Below, in pieces: positions 8,491-21,239 of a stretch of DNA of 64,000 nucleotides (within the stretch, counting starts at the first letter, position 1; each line of letters opens with the position of its first letter). Location: NCBI GenBank assembly GCA_021018815.1, contig JAITYX010000003.1:10196501-10260500 (forward strand), read 5' to 3'. The position numbers and the translations under genes were made by a program. Origin of the DNA: Talinum fruticosum. Taxonomy: Eukaryota > Streptophyta > Magnoliopsida > Caryophyllales > Talinaceae. The notes under the pieces are model-generated. The model had not been told where the DNA came from. It saw only the letters and a program-made list of their open reading frames with translations, and searched no databases.

Positions 8491-10745
8491 AATGTTGAAA
8501 GATTTCTCTAGTGAGAGAAAGTCCGACTAGTGCGTGAGAGACCCTCCAAAGTTTTACCCTAGCCCCTTCGCCGTCCAATCTCATGCTTCCTCTTGAACCA
8601 AAACCTCCGGATCCTTGTTCTTATGGCAAATTCTTGATGTATACTCCACCTCTTACCTTCCTTTGCTCCTCATCGCTCCTGCATTGCATTTTTTCCTCCT
8701 CCACTTGTCGTGTCGGTATCCATGTCAAGTGCCCCAAGAGGAAGAAATTTCTAGATCTGGATCCTTCGTCCTCTCCATTCACTTGCTGTCTTTTAATTAG
8801 ACCAGATAATTGAGGCGCTATTGCGTTGTTTATCTTCAGTAAACTTGTGAGCCCTTCCTGTTCTTGTATGATATTTCTCCTCTTGTATGATATTTTCCGT
8901 ATCCATTCAAGTCTATGATGTCTGCGCTCGTTGGTATGATGGTTTGATGGTCGATTGGTCCCGATTGTGGCCGTTGAGGGAAGGAGATGTCAAATATGTT
9001 GGTGATTATGTAAGATCGGCAGCCCTATCAGATTTTTCTTCTGTTCAAAATCGGCTACCTACTCTAAGGGTCATACCGGCTTTGATTATGGGGCTTTATC
9101 GAAAGATCTACTATGAGTCACTTTTTTCGGCTCAAAGGTTTTCTTTATTTTGCAATTTCCCTTAATGGGTCTCTTCATCGATGGTTTCTCGCCAATTTTT
9201 CGGGTCGGTGCTTGATTTACTTTAGCGTGTACTCGGGTTAGGTTTTCTTTGATGAAGGGCCTTTCGTTCTTTCCATTGACTCGTGTTTAATGATGTTTGT
9301 CCCCGGCCTTATCTTATTAGCTTTTGTTCTTGGTTCCGTTGCGTGATTTTGGCCGATGAGGTTTATCTCTGGCCTTACCTTTCTTGTCTCTATTCTCGTT
9401 ATCGTGCTACCTGTTCTCGGGTCCGTTATATGGTTTGTTTTAGAGTTGCTATAAGTCGGGATAGATTTTGCTCGTGCCATGGTTTCTCGATCCCGATTGT
9501 TATCAGCCTTTGGGGTTATCTTTTTCTTTCTCGCTTTCTTGTTGGTGTTTGCTCTATTGTCTTTGTTTTCTCGCTCACCGATTTTTAGGTGGTCCGCATG
9601 AGGTATTTGTTCGATTTCCTTTGTCTTTGTTACTAGTGTGTGTCTCTTGTGATATTTCAATAGTTAGGTTTTATCTTTTTGTCGTCGCTCTTGTGTCTAT
9701 CTAGCTTGATCAATTCCTCGGTTTCGATTCATGGATGTTCAAGGTACTAACTTGTTGGGTTTGATTTTAGCTGTGGTGGGTTCTTCATTTTCCGTGAATT
9801 TGTATTTAGTTATGTTTATTGATGGTGGCTATTGTTGTATCTTGTTTTCCTTTGTTTTTGTTAAGGCAAGAGTAATTAGACCTCTCGGTTTGGTTACCAA
9901 GGCCGTTGGGCGGAACAAACTTTACCGGTTTGATATTGCTCGGGCCTGCGCTCCCCTCGAGTTCCTTTGAATGTTTATATGCACGTTGATCGGATCTTCC
10001 TCGTTGATGAATTCTTAGTCAATCTTACCGATAATTTGCGAGTTTATTTGGATGATTTTATTTTTACTAGGGTGGCAATTTCTGCTGTGTGTGTTGCCTC
10101 CGTTCTGGGTTGGAAGCCATTAAGTTCTTTGCCGCCTAGTAAAATGATAGTCGATGATGATGAATGTTCTAGGTATGAGACTTCTATCATCTCATTTGCC
10201 ATCGTTAGTTTGTTATTCCGTTTACTTTCTCTTCGATTATCTTATTGAAGTGCAAAGAGTCTCGTATTGGGAAGATATGACTTCGTTTTTTCTGTTTTAT
10301 TTAGAAGGCTTTTATGTATGTATAGGTCCAAGTATGTTGTTTAAACGTCGCATTCCTTACTTCCACGACTTATGCTTTTTTATTTGCTTAATATTTGGGG
10401 CTTTGGTTCCAAGCCGAGAATGGGATGCTTGGATTGAAGACTCGTCGACTTATCGAAGTGCAATTTAGACAAGATGTTTTTTATCTCTTTACTTTAAGGT
10501 TGGGACTCTGAATTTTATAGGTTTCTTTTATTTGCAATTTTGATTGTTTATGTTTGTATCATCTCGGTGAGTGGAATCTTAGCCTTCAATGAGATTCCCA
10601 AGGCTGTGTTTATGACCAACCCTATAAGGGCCCGAATCTTGCTTTGCAAGCCGAACATTTTCCAATGTTGGATGATTATTGATGTGTGGAATTTATTTAG
10701 TTTTAGCATCAATAACTGGAATTATTGGAGTCTTTCGATTAGTTC
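8491..10745 (+). other. 5' UTR and ORF1 position of the LINE, protein not recognised
   Basis: By position this should hold the 5' UTR and ORF1. The plus strand is unusually rich in T and broken into short frames (for example 8887-9165, 9731-9970 and 10154-10468) that resemble no protein I know. A DUF4283 domain or CCHC knuckle could not be seen. The bias could reflect C-to-T decay of methylated DNA. A 140-codon charged frame on the minus strand (9238-9660) is probably a by-product of this composition. Confidence 0.4.
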
Positions 10746-11560
10746 TGAATCAAAATTATCGCCTGGAATGTTCAAGGTGCAAAAAGTACCAAGTTAAACA
10801 AGAAATTTTTATTTTGGACCAGAAAGTGCGGCCGTATATTTTGTTTTTGAGTGAGACAATGAATAATACCGAAACTACTGAAAAATTATCCCATCTTTGG
10901 GTTATGATCATTTTGACTATGTCCCGCCACACAATCATAGTGGGGGAATATGGGTTTTATGGAATAATAGTACTATCACAGCTAATGTTATTATTAAGGA
11001 TCAACGCACGATACATTTGCATGTTTTTGATAAGGTTATCCAAAAAGAATGTATTGTTACTGGTGTTTATGGACCTGCTCAAACAATTGACAAGTTTGGT
11101 TTTTGGAACCATTTACATGAGTTTAACAGTTTAATTAATCTACCATGGTGTATTATTGGTGATTTTAATGAAATGGAATGTTTGAATGAAAAGGTTGGAG
11201 GACATTAATTATCATTAATTAAAGTTCAATGCATGAGAAACTTTCTCTCCGATATATAAGGAGAGAGTATCCCTACCGTTGGTAGAATTTTTACATGGGA
11301 AAAATTTCTAAGGGGTCAACTTATTTATGAAAGTTTGGATAGAGCTATTGCTCGTATGGATTGGAAAAGCTTGTATCCTAATTGCTCTGTATTAGATGGC
11401 CCGTTCTCGTGCTCCGACCATAGTTACATTTTGTTAAATACTAACCTGGAGATTTGGCAACAACGATGTAGAAATTTTAGGTTCCAAAACCACTGGTCTA
11501 GTTATATTGAAGTTAATAAGATTATCCAAGCATCGGTGGAATAGAAATTCTCGAGGAACT
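10746..11560 (+). pseudogene. LINE ORF2, apurinic endonuclease-like (EEP) domain
   Basis: The start IIAWNVQGAK near 10753 matches the opening strand of LINE endonucleases. It is followed in other frames by ILFLSETMNN (catalytic Glu region), SGGIWVLWNN, VTGVYGP and GDFNEM (11158-11175), and, near 11405, the terminal SDHSYILL motif. In the family this domain nicks target DNA to prime reverse transcription. The blocks lie in the correct order but are split by at least three frameshifts and stops. Confidence 0.75.
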
Positions 11561-11899
11561 CACATGTTTAAGGTCGTCGATAAATTAAAGAATGTCAAAG
11601 CAAAACTTAAGTTTTGGGCTATTAGGACATGCAAGTAACTACTCACGTAAGGTCGAGAAAATACATTTCGTTGCAAAAAGTGGAAGAAAGAATACTCGGG
11701 TGACCCTTGTAATTTTAGACTTAATCACCGACATTCCCGATTAATTAAGCGAGAGGAAAGGTTACTTTTGTTTAATCGAAGTATTGGGGAAAATTTTATA
11801 GAAAAGAATGGCTAACTAAAGGTGATCAAAATTCTACTTTCTTTCATCGAAGTTGTGCCTTCGTAAAACATAGAACTCGACATTGTTAAAATTAAAGAT

Positions 11900-12990
11900 G
11901 AATCTGGAGTTTGGATTAATGATATGATTGGCATACAACGAAGTTTGTGGCTGATTTTACACATAGATTCAAATCCCATTCAGGATCTAATACATTGCCT
12001 CTAAAAGTCAATTTGCCGACTATATTATCCACCGAGGATAACAATCAACTAATCCGCCCTGTATCACCCAATGAAGTTAAGGCGACTGTTTTTCAAATGA
12101 ATTCAGCAAAAGCCCCCGGACAGGATGGTTTTAGAGCGGTGTTTTTCCAAGCAACATTGGGACATTATAGGAAATGACATTACTGCTTGCATTTTGGATT
12201 TTTTTATACATGGTAAACTATTGACAGAGGTCAATCATACCTTTATTGCTTTAATACCGAAAGTTACTAGTCCCTCTTTAACTTCACATTTTAGACCAAT
12301 CTGTTACAATACGCTTTATAAGATCATTTCGAAAATTCTCGTCAATAGGTTGAGACCTATTTTACAAAGGATTGTCAGCCCTTACCAGAGTGCCTTTGTG
12401 CCTAGTAGGGATATACATGATAATATTTTATTGGCACATGAAGTTATTAATAAATTTGGAAATATTAAAGGGAAACAAGCTTATATAGGGTTGAAATTGG
12501 ATATGGAGAAAGCTTATGATAAAATTGAATGGGATTTTATTTTCGCTTGTCTTAATGAGTTGGGTTTCCATTCTATTTGGGTTAATTGGATTCGTGAATG
12601 CATTACTTCGATTACATATTCAATTATCATTAATGATGAATCTTGCGGCTTTTTCCGACCATCTAGAGGACTAAGGCAAGGTGACCCTCTATCGCCATAT
12701 TTGTTCATCTTGTGTATGGATATCTTGGCATATAGGCTTAATCTCACCGCTTTGAAACCTAAATCGTGGATTGGAATCAAAATTTGTCCGCGAGCCCGTA
12801 AAATTCCCTGTTTGTTGTTTGCGGATGACAACCTTCTTTTTTGTAAATCCAATTTTGAGGCATGTCTTAGGCTCCACAATATTCTTAAGGATTTCGTAGT
12901 CAATCCGGCCAACTTATTAATTTTCATAAGGCGCTTGTGTTTTCCAGAACTCTTTAGCTGCCGATAGAAATATTGTTTCATCTCGTTTTT
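11900..12990 (+). pseudogene. LINE ORF2, reverse transcriptase domain
   Basis: The longest surviving frame (12125-12967) contains FRPICYNTLYKIISKILVNR, QSAFVPSRDIHDN, the first catalytic Asp in LKLDMEKAYD, GLRQGDPLSPYLF, and the catalytic FADD box at 12818-12829. These are the conserved blocks of non-LTR reverse transcriptases in order. The preceding NSAKAPGQDGF block lies in another frame ending near 12177, so one frameshift separates the two parts. Another break follows near 12930. The domain would copy element RNA at the nick site, but this copy cannot make the whole enzyme. Confidence 0.85.
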
Positions 12991-13289
12991 AATATTTCGC
13001 ATTCGATTCTTTGGGAAAGTACATAGGCTGTCCTGTCTTCAAGGGTAGAGCAAATAATTCTATCTTTGCGGACCTTTTAATAAGAGCAGATAGCAAATTA
13101 CGAAGTGGAAAGCTAATTCACTTTTAAAGGCAAGCAGAGTTGTACTTATACAATCTAATCTTGAATCCTTACCTACACATGTGATGCAAAGTTTTAAATT
13201 GCCAAAAAGCACGGCTAAGTCTCTAGATAAAATAAATCGAGATTTTTTTTTGGAAAAAACTCACAATGCAAATGGAATACCAATGGTGG

Positions 13290-14060
13290 CTTGGGATAAA
13301 GTTTGTTAGGCGGTTTGGGCCTTAGGAAAACCGAGGCGGTTAACCAAGCTTTCCTTTGTAAACTTATTTGGAAATATTTATATGTAGAAAATAATTTTTG
13401 GGCATCAATTATGAGAAGCAAGTATCCATTATCGGAAGATTTTTCTCGAGGAAAATTAAAATTTCCGATTCTTGGACTTGGAAATGCTTACTTAACGAAC
13501 GTGATCCGTTTAAAAGAGGCTTAAGATGGAAAATAGGCAATGGCAAAAGGCGAAATTCAAGCATGATTTTTGGTGTGGTAACTTTAAGTTAGTTAATTAT
13601 TATGGTAGGAACCTTCCGAATATCCCTTCCTTAGATGCCACAGTTAGTGAGTTTATCACTTCGGGTAAAGAGTGGGATCCGGCTCGACTCAATTCTTTTC
13701 TCCCAGCTGATGTTTGTCGGACTATTAGGACCATCCCTCTTCTTAATCATGATATAGATGATGCTGTTTGTTGGGGACTTTCTAGCAGTGGTTATTTCAC
13801 AACAAAATCTGCTACTTGGAATGCACTTAATCTCCAGTGCTAGTCATACTAGATGGGATTTTGCGTGGATTTGGAATTTAGACTTGATGCCTAAATTGAA
13901 ATTATTTTTGTGGCAAATTGGTCATAATGCATTATCCACACGAGATAATCTTGCTAAAAGGGGAGTTTTTACCGACACTCGTTTGTCCATTGTGTCAAGC
14001 CCATGATGAATCAATTAATCATCTTTTTCGCAATGTTCCTCGATCAAGGACACTTGGAAT
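13290..14060 (+). pseudogene. LINE ORF2, connection and zf-RVT region
   Basis: Fragments such as GGLGLRKTEAVNQAFLCKLI (near 13305) and DLMPKLKLFLWQIGHNAL (near 13890) are characteristic of the segment between RT and RNase H in plant LINEs, where a Cys/His zinc-binding module lies. The text switches frame at about 13500, 13840 and 14000, so no continuous protein survives. Confidence 0.65.
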
Positions 14061-14389
14061 AAAGCATTTCAGCACAAGTGGCTAGATATTACTTTCAATC
14101 ACTTGCAAATTGAATCTTTGAAGCATATTTTTGATAAGACTAGGATTTTGAATAAACCAAATCAAATGATCCGCATGGTTCATTTATTATGGACTACATG
14201 GAAAAGTCGAAATGATATTGTCTTTAATAATGGAAACTATAGTGCCTTGTCTACAATTTTAAAGGCCAAGATTCTGTGGGCAGAATGGAGGGCAAGAGGA
14301 TGACTCGATAATCATTCCAACTCACACTCCATTACTCATCCTCCACTTCATTCTACTTCAACTCGCTTTGTCACCGGCGTGAAACCACC

Positions 14390-14810
14390 GTGGGGTTCAT
14401 CAAAATCAACTTTGATGGATCAAAATCAACATCAGCAGCAGCGGGAGGATTCGTGATTAGAGGTTCGGACGGGAAATTTATTCAAGCTGGGACAACTAAT
14501 TTGGGACCAGCTTTAGTGTTGGTAGTCGAAGCTTCGCTATGCGGAATGGGGTAAGAGCAGAGCAGTACAAGCGTGTTTTCGATCAATTGTATTGGAAGGA
14601 GATAATCATGTTGTTATTAAAAGTATTAGAGGAAAGATGCGGATACCCTAGGAAATCCAAACACTCATCGAGGACACACGTCATTATCTTCAAAGACGTG
14701 ATCATGTGGTCATCCGTCATACATTTAGAGAAGGAAATAGGGTCGCTGATCGGGTGGCCAAATATGGTCTCTATATTTCTTCTTCTTTATTTTGGTTAGA
14801 TTTTCCTTCT
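14390..14810 (+). pseudogene. LINE ORF2, RNase H domain
   Basis: The sequence near 14400 encodes KINFDGSKSTSAAAGGFVIR, which contains the first catalytic Asp in the usual FDG context, followed by LVLVVEAS with the catalytic Glu region. Downstream stops and a frame change remove the rest. This is the C-terminal RNase H found in many plant L1 elements. The A-rich tail follows about 100 bp later. Confidence 0.65.
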
Positions 14811-14930
14811 TCTTCTTTTCTCTCCATTTTAATGGAGGACAACTTGGGTAGAACCCTTGCGAGAAGGGCTACCTGTTAGTTGTTGTACTTATCCTTTCAA
14901 AAAAATAAAATAAATAAATACAGAGTAACA

Positions 14931-16063
14931 TAATTCTATAACATAATTTGATTTGATTCATTTTGACTTGTCTTTTATTGCTATGTATGGAGTAATATAA
15001 TGATTTTTAAAAAGGTATGAATTATGAAATTAAACATATAACAAATACTTATATTAAGATTAATAATCAAAAATATTACAATGATAGAAGTATCCAAATA
15101 TATTTGAAATTAATAGATAGTGAGTAAAAAGGTAGAAATTGTATCATGGTAAAGGACATGATATGTCAATTTGTTGCGCAGGTATTGAAATCATATGTCT
15201 TTTATACTTGTATTGAAGATTAATCGAGATTTTAGTATCAATTCGATGGGGCAAAAATATTGATACAATTGAGATTTTATGAATACATATTTTATTTGAT
15301 TAAGAACCAGTTGCTTCCCTTAAGACACAACGATCCCCTTAATTAATTAACATAATAAGAGTGACATGAACTTCTATTTTAAAATGGCGAGGAGGGTCGA
15401 CGGAAAATACCCATCTTTTAATAATTTAAAAAAGTTACAATAATAAAAGATATGATTTAAATATGTTTATCAATAATAAGTTATGAATACAAATATTAGG
15501 AAGAGATTAAAATAACCTAAATTTGTGACAAAAAATAATGATATGTACATTGTACAAACATTTTGAGTTAGATGAATTTATTCGAAATTTTAAAGGCTTG
15601 ATAGAAGCTGACATACTAAGTTTCCATCCTTTTAAATATAATACAAATTACAAACTTGAAGTCCACAAATGACAAACTTGAAGTAGTACAATTCTCAACT
15701 TTTTATTTATTACGCCTTATTTTACGACATATTTGAATCATATTTTTTGTCATTGTAGATATTTTAATTATTAATGTCTACTATTTAATGACAACATATT
15801 CTAAATGAAATTAAATTAAAAATTAAGAACAAAACAAATGACCAAGAAAATAAAAAAGAAAAAAAGATGGAGTATTAATTTTCATATACAGAGAATCTGT
15901 TTGAATAATAAGTCAAGCATACAATATATAGATATTGTTTTTTGCAATCTGCGAGATATCAATTGAATCAATCTTGAGTAAATATTGAGCTTAAACTTAG
16001 GTTTGATCTAGCCTATATAACAAGATTATTTAAAACTAATAATCTAAACAATCAAAGACATAG
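14931..16063. other. AT-rich intergenic DNA, nothing recognised
   Basis: No reading frame of note, no repeat structure and no RNA gene signal. It separates the LINE from the first LTR of the nest. Confidence 0.6.
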
Positions 16064-17880
16064 TGTAAATACCTAAAACGTGTCATCCTTATCTTTTTTA
16101 TTTCGTAATTTATTTTGTCGCCCGATGATGAAATCACGAGTCCTGTTTGAGGATTGGTGTGATGGAAGCCAGTAAACCACAAAAACCTTTAGCACCAAAT
16201 AAATAACCTTTTGCCTTGGGTCGGTCCAAAAATCCTTTTCTTACGGATGATCCAAGCCTCGGGTCAAACCTCCAGAGTAAATAGAAGGCCGATGGCGCAT
16301 ACAGGGTCATTCCATGCTCAAAATTCCGCATTTTACCACTAGCGTCCAACCTAGGCACGAAGTCGAAGATATTAAAACGACTTCGTATGGCTCGCGCCGC
16401 ATTTCATGGTCAAAATCACCAAAGCACTGCATTTTACTCCAAACAATCTAACCGAGATACAAATCCTACTTCCTAAAAAGGATGCCGTTTAGGTTCGGCG
16501 TTGTGCATCCCAGGATCCGGTTATATCCCTTGATTTTTGGTCCAATTTTTGTGATTTTTCAGCTAGTTCAGGCTCATTTCTAGATGACTATTTAATCGAA
16601 ACCCTAGGTCATTTGTGATCTAACCTTTCCCTATAAACAGACAGACTTAGACTCTCATTTTGATAACAAGCAAATCCCTAAGCGTTATGTCGCTGAAACC
16701 TAATTAAGGGTTACTAAATGTACTTGCCTCGTATTTTGATCTCTTGGTTTTTTTTCAACCTCGCTTTCATCATACTACCCTTACATCTCGAACCCTAATA
16801 CTCCATCAGTCACACATCTTTCTATTTGCCCTCTCAAAAACTCACAAAAAGCCTTCTCGGCTCACCACCGTCACGTTGTTAGGTCTAGATTCGAAGATCC
16901 AAATCAGCAGGTGGGACAACCCGAGGGCACCAATTTGACCTTCGCGACGGTTTATTTATTTTATGTTTTACTACTTTCCGTATTGTGGAAAAAGATGTAT
17001 TGCATTTAAATTCCTCCTCCGCTAATATAAGTTTTTATTTCTTGCTTTCGTTTCTTTTCGCTTTTCTTTTCTTTCTTTATTGCTTTCGTTTATCGCTTTA
17101 CGTATTTGCTTTTACTACTTTTATTAACATGCTTTAGTTGTCTTTATTTTTGCATCTAATTATGTTGTGTGCCTGTTTTTAATATGTTATTTAAATCCAC
17201 TACACAAACTAGTAAAGGTCGTCGTTTAGCGGGCGGAACGGGGGCTTATCTCTACGTTTCGTACCCACGCCCTGAATCTAGATTCTTAGTTCTAGATCAA
17301 GGGAGTCATTTTTTTAGCCTCTTCCAAACTCGGTTTTCCCATAATAAGATTGGAAGAGTATTTCTTTATTTTATTTTTGTTAGTTTTTATTCCTAAAACC
17401 GATTGGCGATTCCTATTTTCTAATTTAATTCTTTCAATTTACTTCTCGATTATTTCGACTGAAAATAAAAAAAAGGGATATTTGGACCTGCCAACCGGGC
17501 CGGAGGTTGAGGCTGACCACCTCGGCCACGGCTCGTGGCTGGTGCCGCCAACCACACAGCGCTGGCTTTTGTCGGCGTTGAGTGGTCGGCAAGTGCGGCT
17601 TCGGTCCGAACCGGTGTTTTACACCAGCTTGGCCCTTAAGTCCCACAACAGAATCAATCAAACAACCTAATTTTTTCTATTTTTTAGCTCGAAATAATAT
17701 CCCGGGATTTCGAAAATAATTTCTAAAATAAAACAATTAATAAAACCGCCATTCAACCCTATTTAATTCATTTTAACTTAGTTTGTAAAATTTGGAAATC
17801 GGAGGTTCATGCCCACTTTCAAAAATCAATCTTCAAAACTCTAAATCATTTGCATCTTCTAAAAGAAAAATTGAAAACTC
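16064..17880 (+). repeat. Tat-like Ty3/gypsy LTR, copy 1
   Basis: It begins TGTAAATACCTAAAACGTGTC, aligns along its length with the LTRs starting at 26559 and 43923, and has a TATA box (TATAAACAG) near 16631. Shared landmarks are AAACCACAAA (16163), GGGACAA (16913), GTCGTCG..GGGCTTATC (17217-17250) and the GC-rich stretch at 17495-17640. The LTR ends roughly where a GTGGGGAAA motif (17890), part of a likely tRNA primer site, begins. The exact end is uncertain. Confidence 0.6.
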
Positions 17881-18239
17881 GCCAATTCGTGGGGAAACTC
17901 GTGCCCCTCGAGGACCGTGGCTCCTCGTGGTTCCTACATAGAAAATACACAAAATTAGAAAAATAAGTGGAGGAATAGAGAAAATCATGATCCACTACAC
18001 TAAATTAGAAAAAAGTTTACATATTAAAAAAGAAAAATAGAAAATAAGTAGAAACACATACCTTAGTCATAATAAATTTCGTCTAATGGACCTAACCATA
18101 TTCGGTTCCAAGACATATATATGTTTACTTTGCGTCATTTGGAAGGGTTAGTAGTATATAAACTTGCGCACTTGTACAAAAATTATTATAAAAGAGGTCT
18201 TGATCAATTAGCAATGGTCAAATTATATTTTCAACATAT

Positions 18240-18340
18240 TGTAATACCCGAAAATTTAAGGTGCTTGCTTAATCAAAGAATTAAAATATTAAAAATTAAA
18301 GTTAAAATTAAAATTATTGAATTAAGTTGAATTATAATTT
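18240..18340 (+). repeat. Truncated start of a chromovirus-like LTR
   Basis: TGTAATACCCGAAAATTT followed by an AT-rich run is the same opening as the minus-strand start of the solo LTR that ends at 35373. Only about 100 bp of this type are visible before the sequence changes character. Confidence 0.35.
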
Positions 18341-18958
18341 CTGAGTCAAAATGAAATATGTGTGGTTAAATTCCCAACTTAGGGATTTACCACTAGTATG
18401 CTAGTTTAATCGCAATTGTGTTACATTAACTATTTTCGTAATTGTTTGGTGAATTTTCATCTTGTTGTTATTTATTGAATTTGTGTGAGGTTCGAAAGAA
18501 TCCCATATTCATTATTATTGGGAATTGAGTAAACTTCGAGAGAAGTGGCTTAATTCTACCTCAACTTGATGGATTATTACAACTTAGATATGAGAATAAT
18601 TTAGGTTGCTATAAAGGGATAATCGATAATCTTGTAATTCATTGACTTTGATTGTGTGAGAATAACAATTAATTCAATTGAGTTAGATTAATAACCTTCG
18701 ACGTAAGGCTTAGGGAGTTCAAACTACTTTGATTCCCTAATTCATCGCAATTGTGAATAATGTAGAGGCATTTAATTGAGATTTTTGGCATGTTAGTTGG
18801 TGAATCCCTACCTAAGGCTTTCTTAATCTGATTTAAGTGCTTATAATATCAAAGAAATCAAACCGCTTCTGCTTACATAAAAAGGACATCGACCTTAGAC
18901 TTGTGCGAGACGTAACTCTTTGAGATTGACAACCGAACTCCCTGTGGTACAACAAAAA

Positions 18959-18976
18959 TGGCACCGTTGCCGTGGA
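18959..18976 (+). other. Primer binding site, tRNA-Asp type
   Basis: The 18 bases differ at two positions from the complement of the plant tRNA-Asp 3' end (TGGCGCCGTTGCCGGGGA). They lie just upstream of gag, as expected for minus-strand priming in Athila elements, and mark the end of the 5' LTR close to 18957. Confidence 0.75.
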
Positions 18977-19084
18977 GCTAGCACCACTCGTTAATCTAAG
19001 TAACATGATACTTTTGATTTGAGCTCTTCATTTTCTTTACTTTTCTTTTTCCTTTTTGCTTTTTTTCTTGGCTTGTACAGGAAG

Positions 19085-20690
19085 CTCCGCTATTGTGTTG
19101 CCCGATCTGCCGGAGGCAACCAACTTTGACTTCAAGCCTAGTTTCATAAGCCTCATCAAGCGGAATCGGCTTAGAGGCTCACTTGCGGAGAACACCATCA
19201 AGCACATCAACTCGTTCCTTGAGCGGTGTGGCATGATTAGGATGACATGAGTAACCGACAAGTACATTAGACTCAAGTTCTTTCCTTTCTCTTTCACCGA
19301 CAAGGCAAAGAACTGGCTCGAAAATTATGCTACCAACTCTTTCCACACTTGGGATGTGTTGGACCTTTCCTTCCTCAATCGGTTCTTTCCACCAGGAAAG
19401 GCATCCAAGTTAAGACTTGACATCATTTAGTTTAAGCAAGCATCCCTGGGAGTCTCTAATTGAACCATGGGAGCGATTCATAGGGATACAAGTGGGAGTA
19501 CCCTCATCATGGTATTCAGCCTTGGATACTCATTCAGATTTTCTATGAGGGGCTCTTTGATTCATTGCATCGATCCGTTGATAATGCTTTGGGGGCTACT
19601 TTTATAAAGAAGACACCGGAGCAAGTTGATGCTCTATTTGAGGATATGGCTTCCAATGCCTACAACTGGGACGTTGGAAGAGATGATCGAGAACGTGTGA
19701 AGTATAATGTACTGGATGTAGTGGCTCGTTTAGCCAACAAGGTAGAGGCTCTCATATTGTAAATGGATAAGCTTGTGACAAGCCCTTCAGTTGGGGCTTC
19801 TTCTTCCTGCACCGCTCAAGAGACGGGGTACTCTTGTGAGGCACGTGGAGGCCCTCACCCTATTTGGAGTGTCATCCTAGCCTCTCCACACTCGAGCGAG
19901 CAAATGCCCTCCGCAACTTCCCTCTTAAGCCACCACCACAAAACAACCCTTACTCTTAAACCTATAACCCCAGTTGGAGAAATCATCCCAATTTCTCCTA
20001 CCGAAACAACAACCCTTATTCCCACAAAACCCATGTCAACCACCTGGTTTCCATCCACCACCACAAAACCACCCTCCCGTTCTATACAATCCTCCTCCCC
20101 TACCTCCTCCACAAAAATCTAGCCTTGAAACTCTTATGAAAGGTTTCATCCAAGCCCAAACAAAGACCAATGAGAAATTGTCCACTCACCAAAAGATGTT
20201 AGAGACCCAAATAGCCCAAATTGCTTAATAGGTCACCCAATCCTAATTGCAGCTTGCCAACACAACCCAAACCCAATCCTAATGGGCACATTAATTCCAT
20301 AACCTTGAGGATTGTAAAGGAGTTAGAGGGTCCTCGGGTGAGTGAGAAGGGAAAGGAGAAAGAGAGTAAGAATGTGATTAATGTTGAGAAGGACGGTGTT
20401 ATTGAGAGTGATGCTCCTACAAATGAGGTTGCTAAGGAGAGTGTGAAGGGCCCGGTTGGAACGAAAGTTCATCCATGCCACCACCTAAGCTCCTACAATG
20501 CTCCTATCCCATTTCCACAAATGTTTGTGAAGGCTAAGGAGGAGAAGAAATTTTCTAGGTTCATTGAGATGTTGAAGAAGCTACATATCAACATCCCCTT
20601 TTGGAAGCTATCACCAATATTCCCTCTTATGCCAAGTTTATTAAGGAGATGCTTTCCAATAAAGGGAAATTGTTAAATCATGCTACCGTA
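19085..20690 (+). pseudogene. Athila-like gag
   Basis: Translation in changing frames gives NFDFKPSFISLIKRN, then LKFFPFSFTDKAKNWL near 19270, then FYEGLFDSL and RLANKVEAL near 19750, a Pro/Asn-rich stretch (19860-20110) and LETLMKGFIQAQ with LETQIAQIA near 20200. This order matches Athila gag: capsid-like part, Pro-rich linker, then a coiled segment before TLRSGKELE-like text (here TLRIVKELEGP at 20303). Gag would package element RNA in virus-like particles. At least five stops or shifts are visible. Confidence 0.75.
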
Positions 20691-21201
20691 TCTTTCATCG
20701 AGGAGTGTAGCGCCATCATCCGAACAAGCTAGCTCCAAAGCTTTCGATCCGGGTAGTTTTTCTATACCATGCTCCGTTGGTGATGTAGCCATTAGTAAGG
20801 CCTTATGTGATCTTGGTGCAAGTGTTAGCCTCATGCCCTACTCTATATGCAAGCGGCTTCATATGGGAGAGTTGAAGCTAACCACCATCTTTCTTCAGTT
20901 GGCGGATCGATTCGTCTAGTTTCCCATTGGAATTCTAGAGGATGTGCCACTTCGTGTCGGGAAAGTCTTTATCTCGTGCGATTTTCTAGCAATGGAAATG
21001 GCTGAGGATGCACAAATTCCCATCATTTTGGGAAGACCTTTTCTTGCCACTGTTGAGGCCATGATAGATGTGAAGAATGCCAAGCTATCATTACATGTCG
21101 GAGAAGAGAAGGTAGAGTTCAATCTCACTAAATCTATATCCACCCCCGTTCTCAAAGACACATGTTCTAGGGTGGATGTGTTGGAGCAGAGTTATTCATG
21201 A
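20690..21201 (+). pseudogene. Athila-like aspartic protease
   Basis: The block PGSFSIPCSVGDVAISKALC leads into CDLGASVSLMPYS (20806-20844), where the Asp of DLGAS is the catalytic residue. The next segment contains LQLADR, a stop at 20919, then IPIILGRPFLATVEAMIDV and KVEFNL. This is the complete fold of a retropepsin-type protease by motif, broken by the stop between its halves. In the family it cleaves the Gag-Pol polyprotein. Confidence 0.8.
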
Positions 21202-21239
21202 TGAATGACTACCACATGGATTTAGGAGGGACCCTTTAG

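Larger units (their letters stand above)
8491..14919 (+). mobile_element. Full-length but decayed L1-type LINE
   Basis: A short direct repeat, ACAGAGTA(G/A)CA, lies at 8480-8490 and 14920-14930 with one mismatch. An A-rich tail (14899-14919) sits just before the right copy. Between them, in order, are endonuclease, reverse transcriptase, zf-RVT-like and RNase H domains, which is the gene order of plant L1 elements. The size, about 6.4 kb, fits a full-length copy. Many stops and frameshifts show that it is long dead. Confidence 0.8.

Noticed and set aside
9238..9660. 140-codon highly charged frame on the minus strand
   Set aside because: It lies antisense to a T-rich LINE region. Its Lys/Arg/Asn/Thr-rich text follows from that composition, and no domain or promoter is visible.
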